From contig NC_081406.1 in the NCBI RefSeq assembly GCF_030272615.1, positions 403,324,939-403,388,938 of the forward strand: a DNA stretch of 64,000 nucleotides, written 5' to 3'. The notes below the pieces were generated by a model. The model made no database searches. It was not told the origin of the DNA and was given only the letters and a program-made list of their open reading frames with translations. The stretch comes from Cryptomeria japonica (lineage: Eukaryota > Streptophyta > Pinopsida > Cupressales > Cupressaceae). This document shows, piece by piece, positions 9,561 through 21,540 of this stretch (the first letter of the stretch is position 1; every line of letters begins with the position of its first letter). Made by a program: the position numbers and the translations under genes.

Positions 9561-12344
9561 CCATTGTCCCTTAAATTTAACATATTTGTGAGTTTTGTGG
9601 AGGTTTCCACACAGGTCCTAGATTGACATATCCACCTCACTTCAATGTCTACGCCTATCAGTCAATGTTTGTGCCACATAAATGATGTCTCCCCTTTGTT
9701 GTATTTTGAATTAACTGTGTTTTCTACAAACTCCGAGTTTTGATGTCTCTATTTATAGATTGATGTCTATGACTATTTTGGTGTCTCCTCAAAGAGAAAT
9801 CAACGTCTCTATCTTATGCATTTTTTTGTACAAGATTTCTTATTTGTAGCAAAACAATAAACATAAAATCATATGATGTCATAAAAACACAAAAAAATTA
9901 CTAATTTATAGTTTTCTGGTTTTTATTTGTCCTTTTTTTCTTTTAAAAGGCTTTGTTGTAAAAATTTGATTCTTCATAGATAATTGGTTTTCTACAGGGA
10001 GCGTATCGACATCTACGTTAACATTTTGACATATGTGCCTTTGTTTTGACGTCATTGCTTTACTATTTTCTATAATTTTTTGGTTTTTTCTTATTGTTGT
10101 AAAATTTGGATTTTTCTGAGTTGACTGATTCGGTGCAAGAGTTGAATCGATGCATGTGCAAAAGTTATAACATATGTGACTTCACTTTAATGCCTCTGTC
10201 CTTTTAGTTTTGGTTAAGGTTTTGCTAATCCTTTTGTATTTTGCAATATTTCCCACTTGTCAAAGACCCAAAAATCACAAGACTACTAATCTTCTGCTAC
10301 AAGTTTGAATGTCAAATATATATTTTCATTACTAAGTGTATTCTAGGATTTATTTTATGCATTTAATAATTAGAATACACTTGTTTTTCATGCTTGAAAA
10401 GGTTAGTAGGTATATTCTCTCCCCTTGCAAAAAGCTTGGGTGATAAAAAAACAAGACCTATCCACTTTTTTGTTGTATCTTAGAACCATTAGAGTGTTTG
10501 CCTCCTGAGAAGCCCTTAAGGCTGGGTGAGAGGGAAGGACCCAATTAGTACTCTATTAGTTTTCTATATAAATATTCCTGAGGGTGACGAAAGTCATTCT
10601 CACCAAGTGTCGATGTGCTATACTAATGGATGTCTCCTATAGTATCCTTGTGATACGATGAACCCTCATTTTGAGGGTTGGGAGGCCTCTTAATTGAGTG
10701 AACTGCCACATGTATAGCCACCAGTATATCCTCAAAAACTGACTAAAAACCATTAGTGTAGAGGCCAAAATCCTATTTTCTTGTTGGTGTAGGAGTTCGG
10801 ACCTCCAAATCTGTCCCACATCATACTATCCAAAGTAGAGATAGTTGTCCCCTAGTTCATAAGATATTTGGATCTTCAAGGTATGATATTTTGGTATGCC
10901 AAAGAAGTGAGTCATGGGGGGGGATCCAGTTCTACCAAATCTCTATCTATCCACTTTGTTTAAGTATATGGAGAGATCCAAGAGGGGACTCAATAAGTAG
11001 AATCCTTTTTCCAGCCTAGGTAGAACATGCTTTTGTGTGTTTTGTATTGTGAATACTAGTGAATTTTCATCAAAATTGAGCTAATCTAGGCCCTCACTTT
11101 CATGCTCATCTCAAGCATCACCTTGGCCAACATGTATTTATTGTTTGATATCTCTTTCCTAGAAAAACAATCCTAATATTTCCAAGTTTGACCAAACATT
11201 TGACCAAAACCCATATAATTTTTTATCTTGTCATTGTCAAACTGAGTTTCACCATTTTATTTGGGTTTTGCCACCTCCACCTCCATTTTGACATGTGTGT
11301 TTTACTAAGGATCACTGTCTCCCAAATAACACGTTCTTCACCTCTGTTTAATCGCCTTCACATAAACTAAATTCCTAATTAGTTTTCATCCATTCACCAT
11401 AAACCAAAGTCTCCCAACCATCCTAAGAGGTCCATTCATTATCAAGTTAACAAAAAGAATCCCAATTATACATAAATCCTCAAGCATTGAAGCTTTCTAT
11501 ATATAAATTGAAAGATCTTGTTAAAATACCGCATCTTCTTACATTGTTTTCATGATTATATACACAATTTTAACCATGAATTTGACCAAGAGCCCTTGAG
11601 AACCCATGCTTTTAACCAAAGGTCCACATTATCGCAATCACTTAATAGCACTGGTCATATTTCATTGTTTCCCCATCTCTTTTCATCAATCTATTCATTT
11701 ATAATCATTTTCATTCCATCCTTAAGGACTTAGCACATCAACCTAATAAATTTTCTAATCCAAATCAACCAATCTATCACCAATCCTAAATCAAGGTCAA
11801 CACTTTACAAAATCTTATTCAAACCTTTATCATTTGTTGATTCCTAATTAGATTTTTGCTTGAGAAAGAATCTACCTCAAGCACTTTTCTCAATCAGTCT
11901 CGATCATTTGGATTGATCTAAAACCCTAATCCCTTGTCTAATTTTTCTTAGGAACTCAGCCTTTCCTAAGTAGAAGGAGACTTAATCAAATCAAATCCTA
12001 ATCCAAAGGTCTAAATTTAGCATAGCTTGGTTGTCACTTTTCTTTGTAGCCTACATCATTAATCCCTACACCTCACTAAATAATAATCCAAGGACTAAGG
12101 TTTCATCATTATTCAAATTAATATTGTCCTAATCCAAGGACCAATCCCAAAATCTAGTCCAATTCACTTATTTAAAATAAATCCCAAATCCCATTCAAAT
12201 TTGCTAAGTCCTTGTCCTCATCATAATCATCTAGTATCACCTTTCTTAATAACATCACATTCATCCTATTCCAACTTTCCATCCCATTCTTGTCAGTTTG
12301 AGGTTACCCGTGCATGGTCTTGACTCATTCTCATAAAAGTAAAG
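9561..12344 (+). other. E4 leader (5' untranslated region)
   Basis: This is a ~2.8 kb stretch without a gene. It is homologous in order to the E10 leader at 61969-64000: AAGCCC(T/A)TAAGGCTG at about 10513 and 63077, CTTGGCCAACATGT at about 11122 and 63643, and TTTGACCAAA near 11192 and 63713. The first ~700 bases repeat variants of the phrase TCAACGTCTACG and GATGTCTCTA. The last part (11700-12300) is dense in CTAATCCAAA-like words. The function of such long leaders is unknown; packaging or translational control is possible. Confidence 0.7.
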
Positions 12345-13123
12345 ATGGTCTCTTACAACAATGAATTACCTGATACCAACCTCTATGTCGAACATGATAC
12401 CCAAATAGAGACAAAATATGTTGACCAACCCAAAAATTCTCCATGCTTAAAAAACTTTGTGGAAGATCCCTACAATTAGGAGATTTTTAAAAAACTTATC
12501 AAAGTTTATTTGAATGGGTTCCTAGTTGAGCTTATCGAACAAGGGGTGTAATTGTCTCTCAGTTTTGGCTAGTCTATCCTTGATGCTTCTATAGAAGATG
12601 ACCTTGCTAATAGACTTCTTCTTAGTACCATTCTCCATCCTCAACCTGTGACTTCCACACCCACTAGCACATCCAATCCTCCTATCTCTTAACCACCTAG
12701 ATCATCGGCACCCATACACAATTTTGCCAACTACATTAATGCTATCTTACCTCCCATCAATGTCATTACAACTTCACATCCTCCAACCATTTCCTCCTAT
12801 CAATATATTGGTGGTGGTGTATCACCTATGTCCACACATATCACAAGGTCCAACTTAGGTCAATACATCTCTAAGGTGCAAAATCAACTACCTAACCTTA
12901 TGAGGAAAATTTAGGACATGAAGCATCTCATTAAAAACCTCAAAGATGAGTCTCGCAAGAAGTCATACACCTTTGAGGAAATTTGTCCTTGTCCTTATGA
13001 TCCTTTCATCTCAATAGCTCCATATCCTCTTGGTTTTGAAATGCCTAAGTTTGACAAATAAAAAGGTAAAGGTGACCCTAGGGAGCATGTGTGTAAATTT
13101 TACATAGCCTGTTAAGAAGCATC
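12345..13123 (+). pseudogene. E4 gag, N-terminal part
   Basis: One plus-strand frame from the ATG at 12345, interrupted only by TAG/TAA codons, with no frameshift. The N-terminal ~190 codons are P/S/T-rich. At about 12960-13110 it reads KKSYTFEEICPCPYDP then FEMPKFDK and KGDPREHV, matching the E11 segment with LCPNPFDKSLYMPPFPKHFE and KGNGNPKDHI that leads into the retrotransposon gag domain. It stops at the E5 insertion in the middle of the gag core and resumes at 26631. Role: structural capsid precursor. Stops occur where Gln is expected, for example TAA at 13114 before GAAGCATC. Confidence 0.78.
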
Positions 13124-13370
13124 TGTTGTTACCAAAGTTTGCACCCTGGTTGAACCCTAATGCTCAACAACCTTGTGAACATGGAAACAACCTCCAAGAG
13201 TGGGACCTTGCGCATGTGAGGTTGAGTCTTCAGATAAGGATGGCTTCATTTTCAATTAGAGTGCAGTATTGCACCAACCTAACACTTGTAAAGTTTATTC
13301 TATGATTTCAGAGGGGGAAAAGGGGAGGAGGAAAGCTAAAAGGGAAATGAGAGGTACTGTACCTAGATTG
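13124..13370. other. E5 segment 1
   Basis: No gene. This is the left end of E5 before the E6 insertion. A purine-rich run (GAGGGGGAAAAGGGGAGGAGGAAA at about 13310-13333) stands out, but its role is unknown. Confidence 0.4.
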
Positions 13371-14295
13371 TGTTGGAAATTAACACTCAACTGGTTGGTT
13401 TCACTAATGTTGTCATTGATGGCAACATGGTAATTTATTCCAGCTTCATATTTTGGGTTAGTTATGTACCAACATGCACTTCACAGACACTTCACCCGCA
13501 CCGACACTGGCAAGTTGGAAGGAATTCTTTGGTTACCGGCAATGCAGGGCAACATGGTCTAGAATTAGGTTATCGGTATTGGAGGCTGACATATTTTGGA
13601 TACGGTATCGACAATTGTTTTTGATATTCATGTATTTATGTTATCTAGCCGATGTGTATATTCATATTGTAAATATCTTTGTAAGTCGACATAAGGCATG
13701 ATAAATTGTAAAGGGTATATAGGTCAGTTGGTTCATTTTAAAATATGGATTGATAGGAGAATAGGATAATGTTATGTAATGCAAAACATATGAGAGAGAT
13801 CATGTATGTGAGGATATTTATATAAGGGATATTTTGGTAAAGGTTTAGGGTTTCAGACCGAAAGAGACAGAGCTTAACCAGAACTATATTCTGGCATAGA
13901 AGATGCTATCTTAGCAGTTCAATCAATTCTCTAGATTGTAGTTTGGATTTGTATCGTCAGTGAGGCTCCTTTTGTGAATGAGAAGTGTACTCTAGGCTAT
14001 AAGCCTTCCTACAAGTGAATGCCCCTATATTTTATAATATCTCTTCATATGGCCAGTGAATTGATATTGTGGGTCACAAATCCCACCATGGTTTTTCCTC
14101 TTTGAGTTTTTCCACGTATAATTTTGTGTGTTATAGTATTCATTTATGTGATTGGCTTATTGGTTGCTTTACTTTTTTTAATTCTATATGTATTGGTATA
14201 TAGATTGGTGTATGCATGTTTTAATAAGGTTATAATTAATCATTCCAGTAGAACACTGATTCACCCCCCCCTCTCAGTGTTCTTGGATTCCAATA
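13371..14295 (+). repeat. E6: Copia solo LTR with intact target duplication
   Basis: It starts TGTTGGAAATTAACAC, ends TTCTTGGATTCCAATA, and is flanked on both sides by GATTG (13366-13370 and 14296-14300). No primer site or coding sequence is present, so it is the product of LTR-LTR recombination. Its sequence matches the E1 LTR (same start, TTCTTTGGTTACCGGCAATGC near 13526, C-run near 14264) but it lacks the E1 internal duplication. A TATA-like TATTTATATAAGG lies at 13815-13827. Confidence 0.92.
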
Positions 14296-14300
14296 GATTG

Positions 14301-14871
14301 AAGATTGATCCTCCCTGTCCATAACTGCACAAGACACCAATAGAAAATACCTAAGGATATGCATAATTTCCTATTTTAATCAGGTCCTAAAGAATATGTA
14401 AAGGTTAGAATCTTGTATGATGAAGAAAGGAATCAGGGAAATTCATAGACAACATCTACATGGGTGTAAACACAATCACATAATCTAATAATAGAAAAGA
14501 ATGCAATCAAATAAAGAGGTAAGATACCTTACATAGAGCATTTGAATTGAAAAAAGGCAAGACAAACAATTTTATTGATGTAAAGGAAAAACAAAGCTTA
14601 CAATTATAGAAAATATAATTCCTATAAGAGAAATATGGAGAGAACCCTTAGAAAGAGTTACAAAATTGCCTTTATATATCAGGCATAACTCTGGGTTCGA
14701 AAACCCTAACCAACTAGGGTTAGGTTTCAAAAGAAGGAAGATCATATTTGAAATGATTGATCTAACGATTGTGTGCCCCATAGATCTTTGTTGAACTAAG
14801 GAGAAGTGATTTCTGAAATTAAGGGAGCTCCTACATTGGGATGGCATCTGAGTGTCCTTTGTCAAATCCAT
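14301..14871. other. E5 segment 2
   Basis: No gene. It contains the inverted pair CCCTAAC / GTTAGG around 14702-14727 and a GGTTCGAAAACC word at 14694-14705 that resembles a tRNA B box. No A box or tRNA fold accompanies it. The last five bases (TCCAT) form the left target duplication of E7. Confidence 0.45.
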
Positions 14872-16249
14872 TGATGAGGGCTCATCATGGCATTATTAAT
14901 CATACTTTATGTTTAAAACAATTTAATTAACTTTGAACTAATATGCCTAGCGGCATCCTAAATACTTGCATGTTTATTCATTTTTGCTATTGTACTCTTC
15001 CAATTACAAGTTCTATTTTATCATCCTAAATGTATTTTTGAATACATTTTGAGGGACAAGCAAGCCAAATCAGTTAACTCCAGTTCAACGGCCACCTATT
15101 GGATGATAGATTTTGTGATGCTCCAGGTCAAAGATCCTCTTGATCTTCGTGATGCTTATTTCATTGGTTGTCTTTGAAACATTTACTTTGCTCTGAAGTT
15201 TTCTTGTTCTTTGTTAAGTTTCTTTCAGTTATGTTAAAGTTGTTACTCTATTTTAAGCAGGTAACATAATTTAAATTTGAATAAATGAATATCTATAAAT
15301 ATCTTATTGAAAACTGTATTAGGTAATAGGAAAATCAGTCAGCAAGTTAGTCAGTAATAGGAGCTCTACATTTTGTAATCAACAAGTCTATTTTTACTTC
15401 CTAATGGAAGTACAATTTCAATGAAATCAGCGAATTGATCTAAGAAGTTCTTGTGTTAAAGGAAACCACTAGAGGGAGAGCAGGGCCTGCTCAACCGAAG
15501 GGAGGTGATCCTTGTGTTGATTCTCTTTTATGTTTTATTTCATTCATTAGAATTCATTTCACATTGTTAGAATCTTTGATTAAAATAAAGTGTTAAATTG
15601 TAGTTGTTTCATTTTCATTAAGATCTCAATTTGATAAATGCATGGAAGTTGTAGTCTTCAGTCATTAATTAGCTTCTTTATAGTAAGTAGATGCAATTTC
15701 TTATTTTCTCAAGATGAAAAATCTAGTACTAAGAAAAGAACAAAAACTTTGTTGGAATTTAATCGCTTTCTTGTTATTAATTAGATTTCAATTCTACAAC
15801 TTTAATTTGGGATTATTTTTGCAAGCGTAAAGTAGATTTCATTTTAGAAAACGTACATTAGATTTATTTACAGTATTTAAGATAGATTTGATTTCTTAAG
15901 AAGATAAAAGTTGTTTAAGCATAGGATTGGGAAATTTCATGGTTAAAGTCTTAAATTCTATGATGTTTAGATCTCTAGTAACAAATTTGAATTCTTTTTA
16001 GGATCATTGATTTTCGTAATTTAAGTCTTGGAAAGTCTTTAAGTTTTCAAAATCCTAGTCTTAGGAATAGCTCCAGATAGATCCTGACAACTCCTTATGG
16101 AGCATGATCCAACCTAAGTCACTATTGTACAATGCACAACCCCCACAATTGAGACTATCCTTATCATAGACAAATTTCACACATACCCCGAGTCGATAAT
16201 ATAAGAATTGAAATGATGGAAGTTGTGACATCAACAATCTTGCCCATCA
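14872..16249 (+). repeat. E7 5' LTR
   Basis: It starts TGATGAGGGCTCATC and ends CTTGCCCATCA. It is ~100 bp shorter than the 3' LTR because of a deletion near 15000-15040. A TATA-like CTATAAAT lies at 15293-15300, after ATTTAAATTTGAATAAATG. It would carry the promoter for the genomic RNA. Confidence 0.9.
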
Positions 16250-16253
16250 TTTT

Positions 16254-16271
16254 TGGTGCCATTGTCAAGGA
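16254..16271 (+). other. E7 primer binding site (Asp tRNA type, decayed)
   Basis: TGGTGCCATTGTCAAGGA differs from the Athila-type site TGGCGCCGTTGCCGGGGA only by C-to-T and G-to-A changes. It lies four bases after the LTR end. Confidence 0.8.
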
Positions 16272-16336
16272 CCATTAAAAAGATCTGACTATTAAAGTTA
16301 AAATCTTAGTGCTGATAAGGAAAATTTGAGCAGTTG

Positions 16337-17704
16337 ATGAGAATATCTAGAGATCAATTTGGAAGATTTATTCCAAGACATTATAACCTTGAACAATTGT
16401 TGGAAGAAAAACAAAATGAAATTGAAGAACAAGTTGAACATTTTGAACAAAATAACAAGATGGGTGAAAGAGTGCAAGCTGAAGATCCTCCACCAAATGG
16501 GACATGCTCATATTCTATTAATTTGAATCTTGGAGATAATGGACCTCCAATGAAAAATATTTCATCCTCGGTGCTACCAACTTTTAGAGGAAAAAATTCT
16601 GAAGATCTTGATTAGTTTCTTTTTTAATTCAAAGTCTTATGTCAGACATATGATTAGATGTCTGATAATCAGAAGTTAAAGTTATTTCCCTCCACTTTGA
16701 AAGAATCATCATTAAGATGGTTTATGGGTTTCCGAGCTTGTTCAATCTCTACTTGGCTTGAAATAGAAATAGTTTTATTAGATAAATATCAAGATTATTG
16801 CAGAGTAAGAGATAAGAAAGAGGAGTTGTTTCAAATGAAATAATCAGAAGATGAGAGTTTAGAGGATTATGCTGATAGATTCATGTTTGTGTATAAAAGG
16901 TGTGCTGAAGGACTTAACGATTATATAAGTTGATCAATTTTCTTATGAGGAGTTGATGATGAATCAAAGGAAACTTTGAACTCAATGGGGAAAGGAAATA
17001 TTAATAAGATTCCTTTAAGGGAAATTGTTAATATTTGCAAAAATTACTCTAGAACAAGAGTTGGAACTAGAGGTTCCAAAAGAAACAAAGTTTTAGGACC
17101 TGATGTATCTCAAGTTATGGAAGAGCTAGAAAATTTGGAAACTAATATACTTAGCTATCTTAATACTCGGGTATAAAAGAAAAACATGGAGCCTTTAGCC
17201 ATCTATTGCTCAAAATGTAGGAGAAAACATATTTTAAGGGAGTGTCCGATGAATCAGCTAGAAATCTGTGAAATATGTGAGAAAAGCCATGCTACAAGTT
17301 CTTGCATTTTGTTTGCAGAAATTAAGAATCATTTGAAGAAGCCACCTAAAATTGAAGAAGAACTCAATTATGTTGGTCAAAGATCAATAATGCATACACA
17401 AGGCAATGTGGTCCTAGGAATAACTGGAAATATAATCAATGGACTCCTCCAATGCAACCACCTCCTACATCTTGGGGACCTCCTGAATAGGTTAGTCTAT
17501 AGTTCAATCAATGGAATCAACCATAGTGGCAATAGAACCAACAACCATGGAAACAAAATCAAACTCAATTTCAACCATGGAAAAATCAAGAGCCAAAGCA
17601 TCCTTGGGGACAACCTCCACCTCTTATCACCGGTCCAAATACTGCCAATGAATAGATTAACCAACTTTAGATTCCCAAGCAACCAATTCCCAATCCCAAA
17701 ATAA
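16337..17704 (+). pseudogene. E7 gag
   Basis: A single plus-strand frame from the ATG at 16337 through 17700, interrupted by stops but with no clear frameshift. Order: an acidic N-terminus, then the retrotransposon gag core (VLPTFRGKNSEDLD at about 16572, LKLFPSTLKESSLRWFMG at about 16678, EDESLEDYADRF at about 16848), then two knuckle-like motifs, CSKCRRKHILREC (17208-17246) and CEICEKSHATSSC (17269-17307). An N/H/L-rich tail follows. Stops such as those after 16615 (TAG then TAA) are at expected Gln/Trp positions. It would form the capsid and nucleocapsid of the particle. Confidence 0.82.
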
Positions 17705-17905
17705 CTTTCCTCAACAATCATACAATGCTGATGTTAATCCTCCTAGTTTAAATGTTATTGAAAATAATGATATCCAATTAAGAAACACAATGTCCCTTTT
17801 AAAGATAATGTCAAACATAAAGGAGATGTAGAAGAAATAAGAGGAAAAGAACCAGCCACAAATAAAGATAAGGAAGTAAAAGATAAAGCACCATATCCAG
17901 AATAG

Positions 17906-18640
17906 TTGGATATACCACATAAAGCTCCTGACTCCTCTCGATCAGATCATACCAATCTAATAGATTCACCACTTCTACGGGAGTTGAAAAAGATTAATAT
18001 TGAAATACCTTTGCTTCAAGATATCAAGGATATTCTAGAAATAAATCAACTCATTAAGCCACTCTATGTTAAAACACCTGGTAGAAAATGAAAGTTTCCA
18101 CCAACAATATAGTTAGGAACTAATTGATTTAAGAGCAACCATAAATGTTATTACACCAGATACATCTGAAATGTTGAAAATGACGCAAGTCCAACCAACA
18201 ACAACTATACTTTAGTTGGTAGATCAATCTACTGCTACACCTGAAGGTGTCCTGGAAAATGTCATAGTATTTGTTGAGTAAAATTTCATTTGTATGGTTT
18301 TATCCTTCAATTGGGTCTTTGATAAGGGTATTTAAAGGATAGAATAAAATCACACTCTATAAAAACACACAAAGGCATTTGCATGGGAATATAAGGACAT
18401 GAGAGGAATTCACCCTTCAATTTATACACACATGGGATTATCTAGTAGATTTATTGGTACTAAAGGATAGAATAAAAGCATTAGGATATCCACTTATTCT
18501 TGGAAGGTCTTCATTAGAAACTATTGCAGCTCTCATAGATTGCAGATTAAGCAATATGACCATTTCCAATGGTCATAAACAAAAAGATTTAACACTTTAT
18601 CCTCCAACAAAACCAACAATTCACTCTAATAATTAGCAAT
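17906..18640 (+). pseudogene. E7 protease region, with an internal rearrangement
   Basis: The pre-protease segment LLRELKKINIEIPLLQDIKD (17965 onward) matches the Athila linker before protease. The active site region reads LIDLRATINVITPD (about 18124-18165); the usual D-L/T-G-A has become D-L-R-A, so the site is dead. The C-terminal half (GYPLILGRSSLETIAALID, about 18484-18540) is normal. Between them ~195 bases (18267-18461) are foreign to the protease: an inverted copy of downstream sequence followed by a direct copy (see the repeat entry). The protein would mature Gag-Pol by aspartic proteolysis. Confidence 0.75.
18267..18461. repeat. Template-switch scar in the E7 protease
   Basis: 18267-18342 is the reverse complement of 18841-18917, except for a two-base gap and a few changes. 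18352-18431 is then a direct copy of 18969-19048 (acactctataaaaa ... atgagaggaattcacc). The word AAAGGATAGAATAAAA stands on both sides of the direct copy (about 18334 and 18462). Both donor sequences lie 550-650 bases downstream in the same element. Confidence 0.85.
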
Positions 18641-18750
18641 GGGTTGATGAGGATATGGACTCGGAAGGTGATGAAATTGTTGAATTAGCCATGGTCACAC
18701 TAACAAAACATATTGAAGAATATGAAGATTATGGGGATAAAGGAGAATAA

Positions 18751-19800
18751 TTGGATACCACTGAGAATTCTTGTGAACAGATTGAGGGAAATAGAGATGG
18801 AAGTCAAAAGGAAAATTTAAATCATTATGACCAGGGTATTTATCCTTTAAATACCCTTATCAAAGACCCAATTGAAGGAGAAAACCATACAAATGAAATT
18901 TTACTCTCAACAAATAAACCTGTTTTCATTAATTCATTCATACCTAAAGAACAAGAAAAGTAGTTAAGACACACTCTATAAAAATACACAGAGGCATTTG
19001 CATGGGAATATAAGGACATGAGAGGAATTCACCATTCAATTTGTACACACCATATTTATACAAAGGATGTCAAACCTGTGACACAAGGACAAAGGCGTAT
19101 TAATCCAGCCTTGAGGGATTATGTTAAAACTGAGATTGAGAAGTTATTGAAGGTAGGATTTATTTATCCAATCTCTAATATTCAGTGGGTGTCACCTCTA
19201 ATTATTTTACCTAAAAATAATGGAAAGTGTCATGTTTGTGTTGACTATATGGAATTAAATAAAGCCACCAAGAAGGACTATTTGCCATTACCTTTCATTG
19301 ATCAAGTTCTTGATAACCTAGCTGGTAGTAACTATTTTTCTTTCTTGGATGGGTTTAGTGGATATAATCAAATTCAAGTAGCCCCTGAAGCTCAAGATAA
19401 GACAAAATTTACATGTCCTTGGGGAACTTTTGCATATAGAGTCTTACCATTTGGACTTTGTAATGCACTTGCCACTTTTCAAAGAGTTGTTTTAGCAATT
19501 TTTGCTGACTTAACTACTTCATGTGTAGAAGTTTATATGGGTGATTTTTTAGTTCATGGAAAAAATATGAAGAAGCATTAGGAAGTTTGGAAAAAGTGTT
19601 ACAAAGATGCAAAGACCATAGATTGTCACTTAACCATGAGAAATCCATCATGATGATAGAAAAAATTATATTAGAACATCACATCTCTAAAGAAGGTATT
19701 AAAGTAGATCCAAAGAAAGTTGAGGTCACTCAACAAATTGAAGTTCTGAAAACTCAAATAGATAGTAGAAGCTTTTTCAGTTGTGTTCGATACTAAAAAA
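18751..19800 (+). pseudogene. E7 reverse transcriptase
   Basis: An acidic linker precedes the RT core. Recognisable blocks: INPALRDYVKTEIEKLL (19102), WVSPLIILPKNNGKCHVCVDY (19188), FLDGFSGYNQIQVAP (19345), FTCPWGTFAYRVLPFGLCNA (19411) and the active site EVYMGDFLVHG at about 19530-19562. The first Asp of the usual M/V-D-D has become Gly, so polymerase activity should be lost. A frame change occurs at ~19582 and the connecting region continues to ~19796. It would copy element RNA into DNA in cytoplasmic particles. Confidence 0.87.
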
Positions 19801-20340
19801 GGTTCATAGAAGGTTTCAATAGAATTGTTGAGCCATTATTCACTTTACTCAAGAACAATTTAGAATTTTCCTAGACAGATGACTATTAGAAGTCATTTGA
19901 AACTATAAAACATGCTTTGACTATCTCACCAATAACTAAAGGACCTACATGGGGTGAACCATTTCATATACATACTGATGCATCTATTTTTTCCATTCGG
20001 GAAGTTTTAGGATAGAAGGATGAAAATGGATCAATGCATGCTATTTACAATATCAGAAAAAATTTGAGTCCAGCTAAGAGGAATTATACAACAACTGAGA
20101 AGGAATTCTTAGCTGTTGTGTATGCTATAAACAAGTTTAGACACTATATCACTAGTTACAAAATTTTTATTCATACAAATCATTCAGCTATTTGTTATTT
20201 AATGAACAAAGTTGTGGTTGGTAGATGAATAAACAGATGGTTATTGCTTTTGCAAGAATTTGATATAACTATTGTAAATAAACTAGGAAAAGATAATGTT
20301 GTAGAATGGTTTTGTAGGGTAAAGATGAACTTGTTAATGA
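19801..20340 (+). pseudogene. E7 RNase H domain
   Basis: It follows RT in a frame with several stops. Visible blocks: PTWGEPFHIHTDASIFS (about 19947-19997), which carries the first catalytic Asp, then LSPAKRNYTTTEKEFLAVVYA (20064) with the catalytic Glu, and FIHTNHSAICYLMNK (20167), where the usual D of TDHSA is Asn. Only one RNase H domain is seen, as expected for Athila and unlike E11. Confidence 0.75.
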
Positions 20341-20383
20341 TGCCTTTCTAGATGGACATTTGTTTGCTGTCTCAGTACAAGCA

Positions 20384-21540
20384 ACATGGTTTATAGACAT
20401 TGCAAATTACCTTGTACCAGAGAAGTGCCCAAATCATTTTAACCCTAAGCAAAAGAAAAGATTAATTAGTGAGATTTCTAGATTCTAATGGATTGATGGG
20501 TTATTATTTAAAATGTGTCTTGACCATATTCTTCACAAGTGTATAGAAGAAATCAATGTTTATGACATTGTTCATGCATGTTATAATGAACCAAAAGGTG
20601 GACATTATTCAACAATCAGGACAGTTCATAAAATCTTGGGAGCAAGATATTTTTGGCCTTCCATGACTAAGGATGTCTTATTTTATGTGAATTACTGTGA
20701 TGAATGTCAGTGCGTGGGGAAACCAATAATAACAATGGAGATGCCACTTCAACTACAAACAGTTCTTGAACCTTTTGAGAAGTGGGGTATTAATTTTGTG
20801 GGACCGATAGAACCCCCTTCAAAAGGGTATCATTATATTTTGGTTTGTACATATTATGTAACAAAATGGGTTGAAGTAAAAACATTGCCGATAGCTAGAG
20901 AAGAGAAGGTTGCTGATTTTTTGTACAAACAAATTCTTCAAAGGTTTGGTGCTTTGCGAGAAATGGTATCTGATCAGGGACCACAATTCATGTCTGCTAT
21001 GATGGAATCTTTTATGCACATATATAAGATGACACATAGAAAATCTTCACCCTATCATCGACAAGATAATGGTTGGGTGGAGGTTACCAATAGAGAATTG
21101 GAAAATATAATCACAAAAATAGTTTCATTGAGGAAATCAGATTGGTCAGATAGGTTAGATGAAGCAGTTTGGGCTTACAATACAACATGGAAAACAACAA
21201 CAAGATTTTCTCCATATGAATTAGTATATGGAAAAACACCTTTCATGCCAATTGAGTTTGAATTAAAAATATTAAGAACAACATGGGAAGTTGGGATGAA
21301 CCTTGTAGAAGCAGATAAGACCATAATTTTGCAACTTCAAGGTTCCAAGAATTTAAAGAAAAATTTCATAAAAGATGGTTGGGACCTTATGAGACTAGTC
21401 AACTTTATGATAATGGTGCAGTCCAATTAATACCTACTGATGGAGAGAAGAGAATGATGCTAGTTAATGGTCATATTCTCAAGTAATATCACAAACCAAC
21501 ATCAAGAGAAGAATTCTATGAGGAATTGCAATAAAAAATT
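20384..21540 (+). pseudogene. E7 integrase
   Basis: The HHCC zinc-binding region runs from about 20560 to 20715 (VHACYNEPKGGHYS ... CDECQ). The catalytic core has WGINFVGPI at ~20788 (first Asp of D,D-35-E replaced by Asn), VSDQGPQF (20968, Asp intact) and ENIITKIVS after NGWVEVTNRELE (21068, Glu intact). A 305-codon frame is open from 20513 to 21430; a frameshift near 21350 moves the C-terminus to another frame ending around 21540. It would insert the element DNA; it is predicted dead by the Asn change. Confidence 0.87.

Noticed and set aside
8956-13123. A host gene in the 9-13 kb stretch
   Set aside because: The short ORFs have no homology I recognise, and the stretch is collinear with the E10 leader, so it is retroelement leader sequence.
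14694-14705. tRNA or SINE because of a B-box-like GGTTCGAAAACC
   Set aside because: There is no A box at the right distance and no cloverleaf arms; the word has an extra base compared with the B-box consensus.
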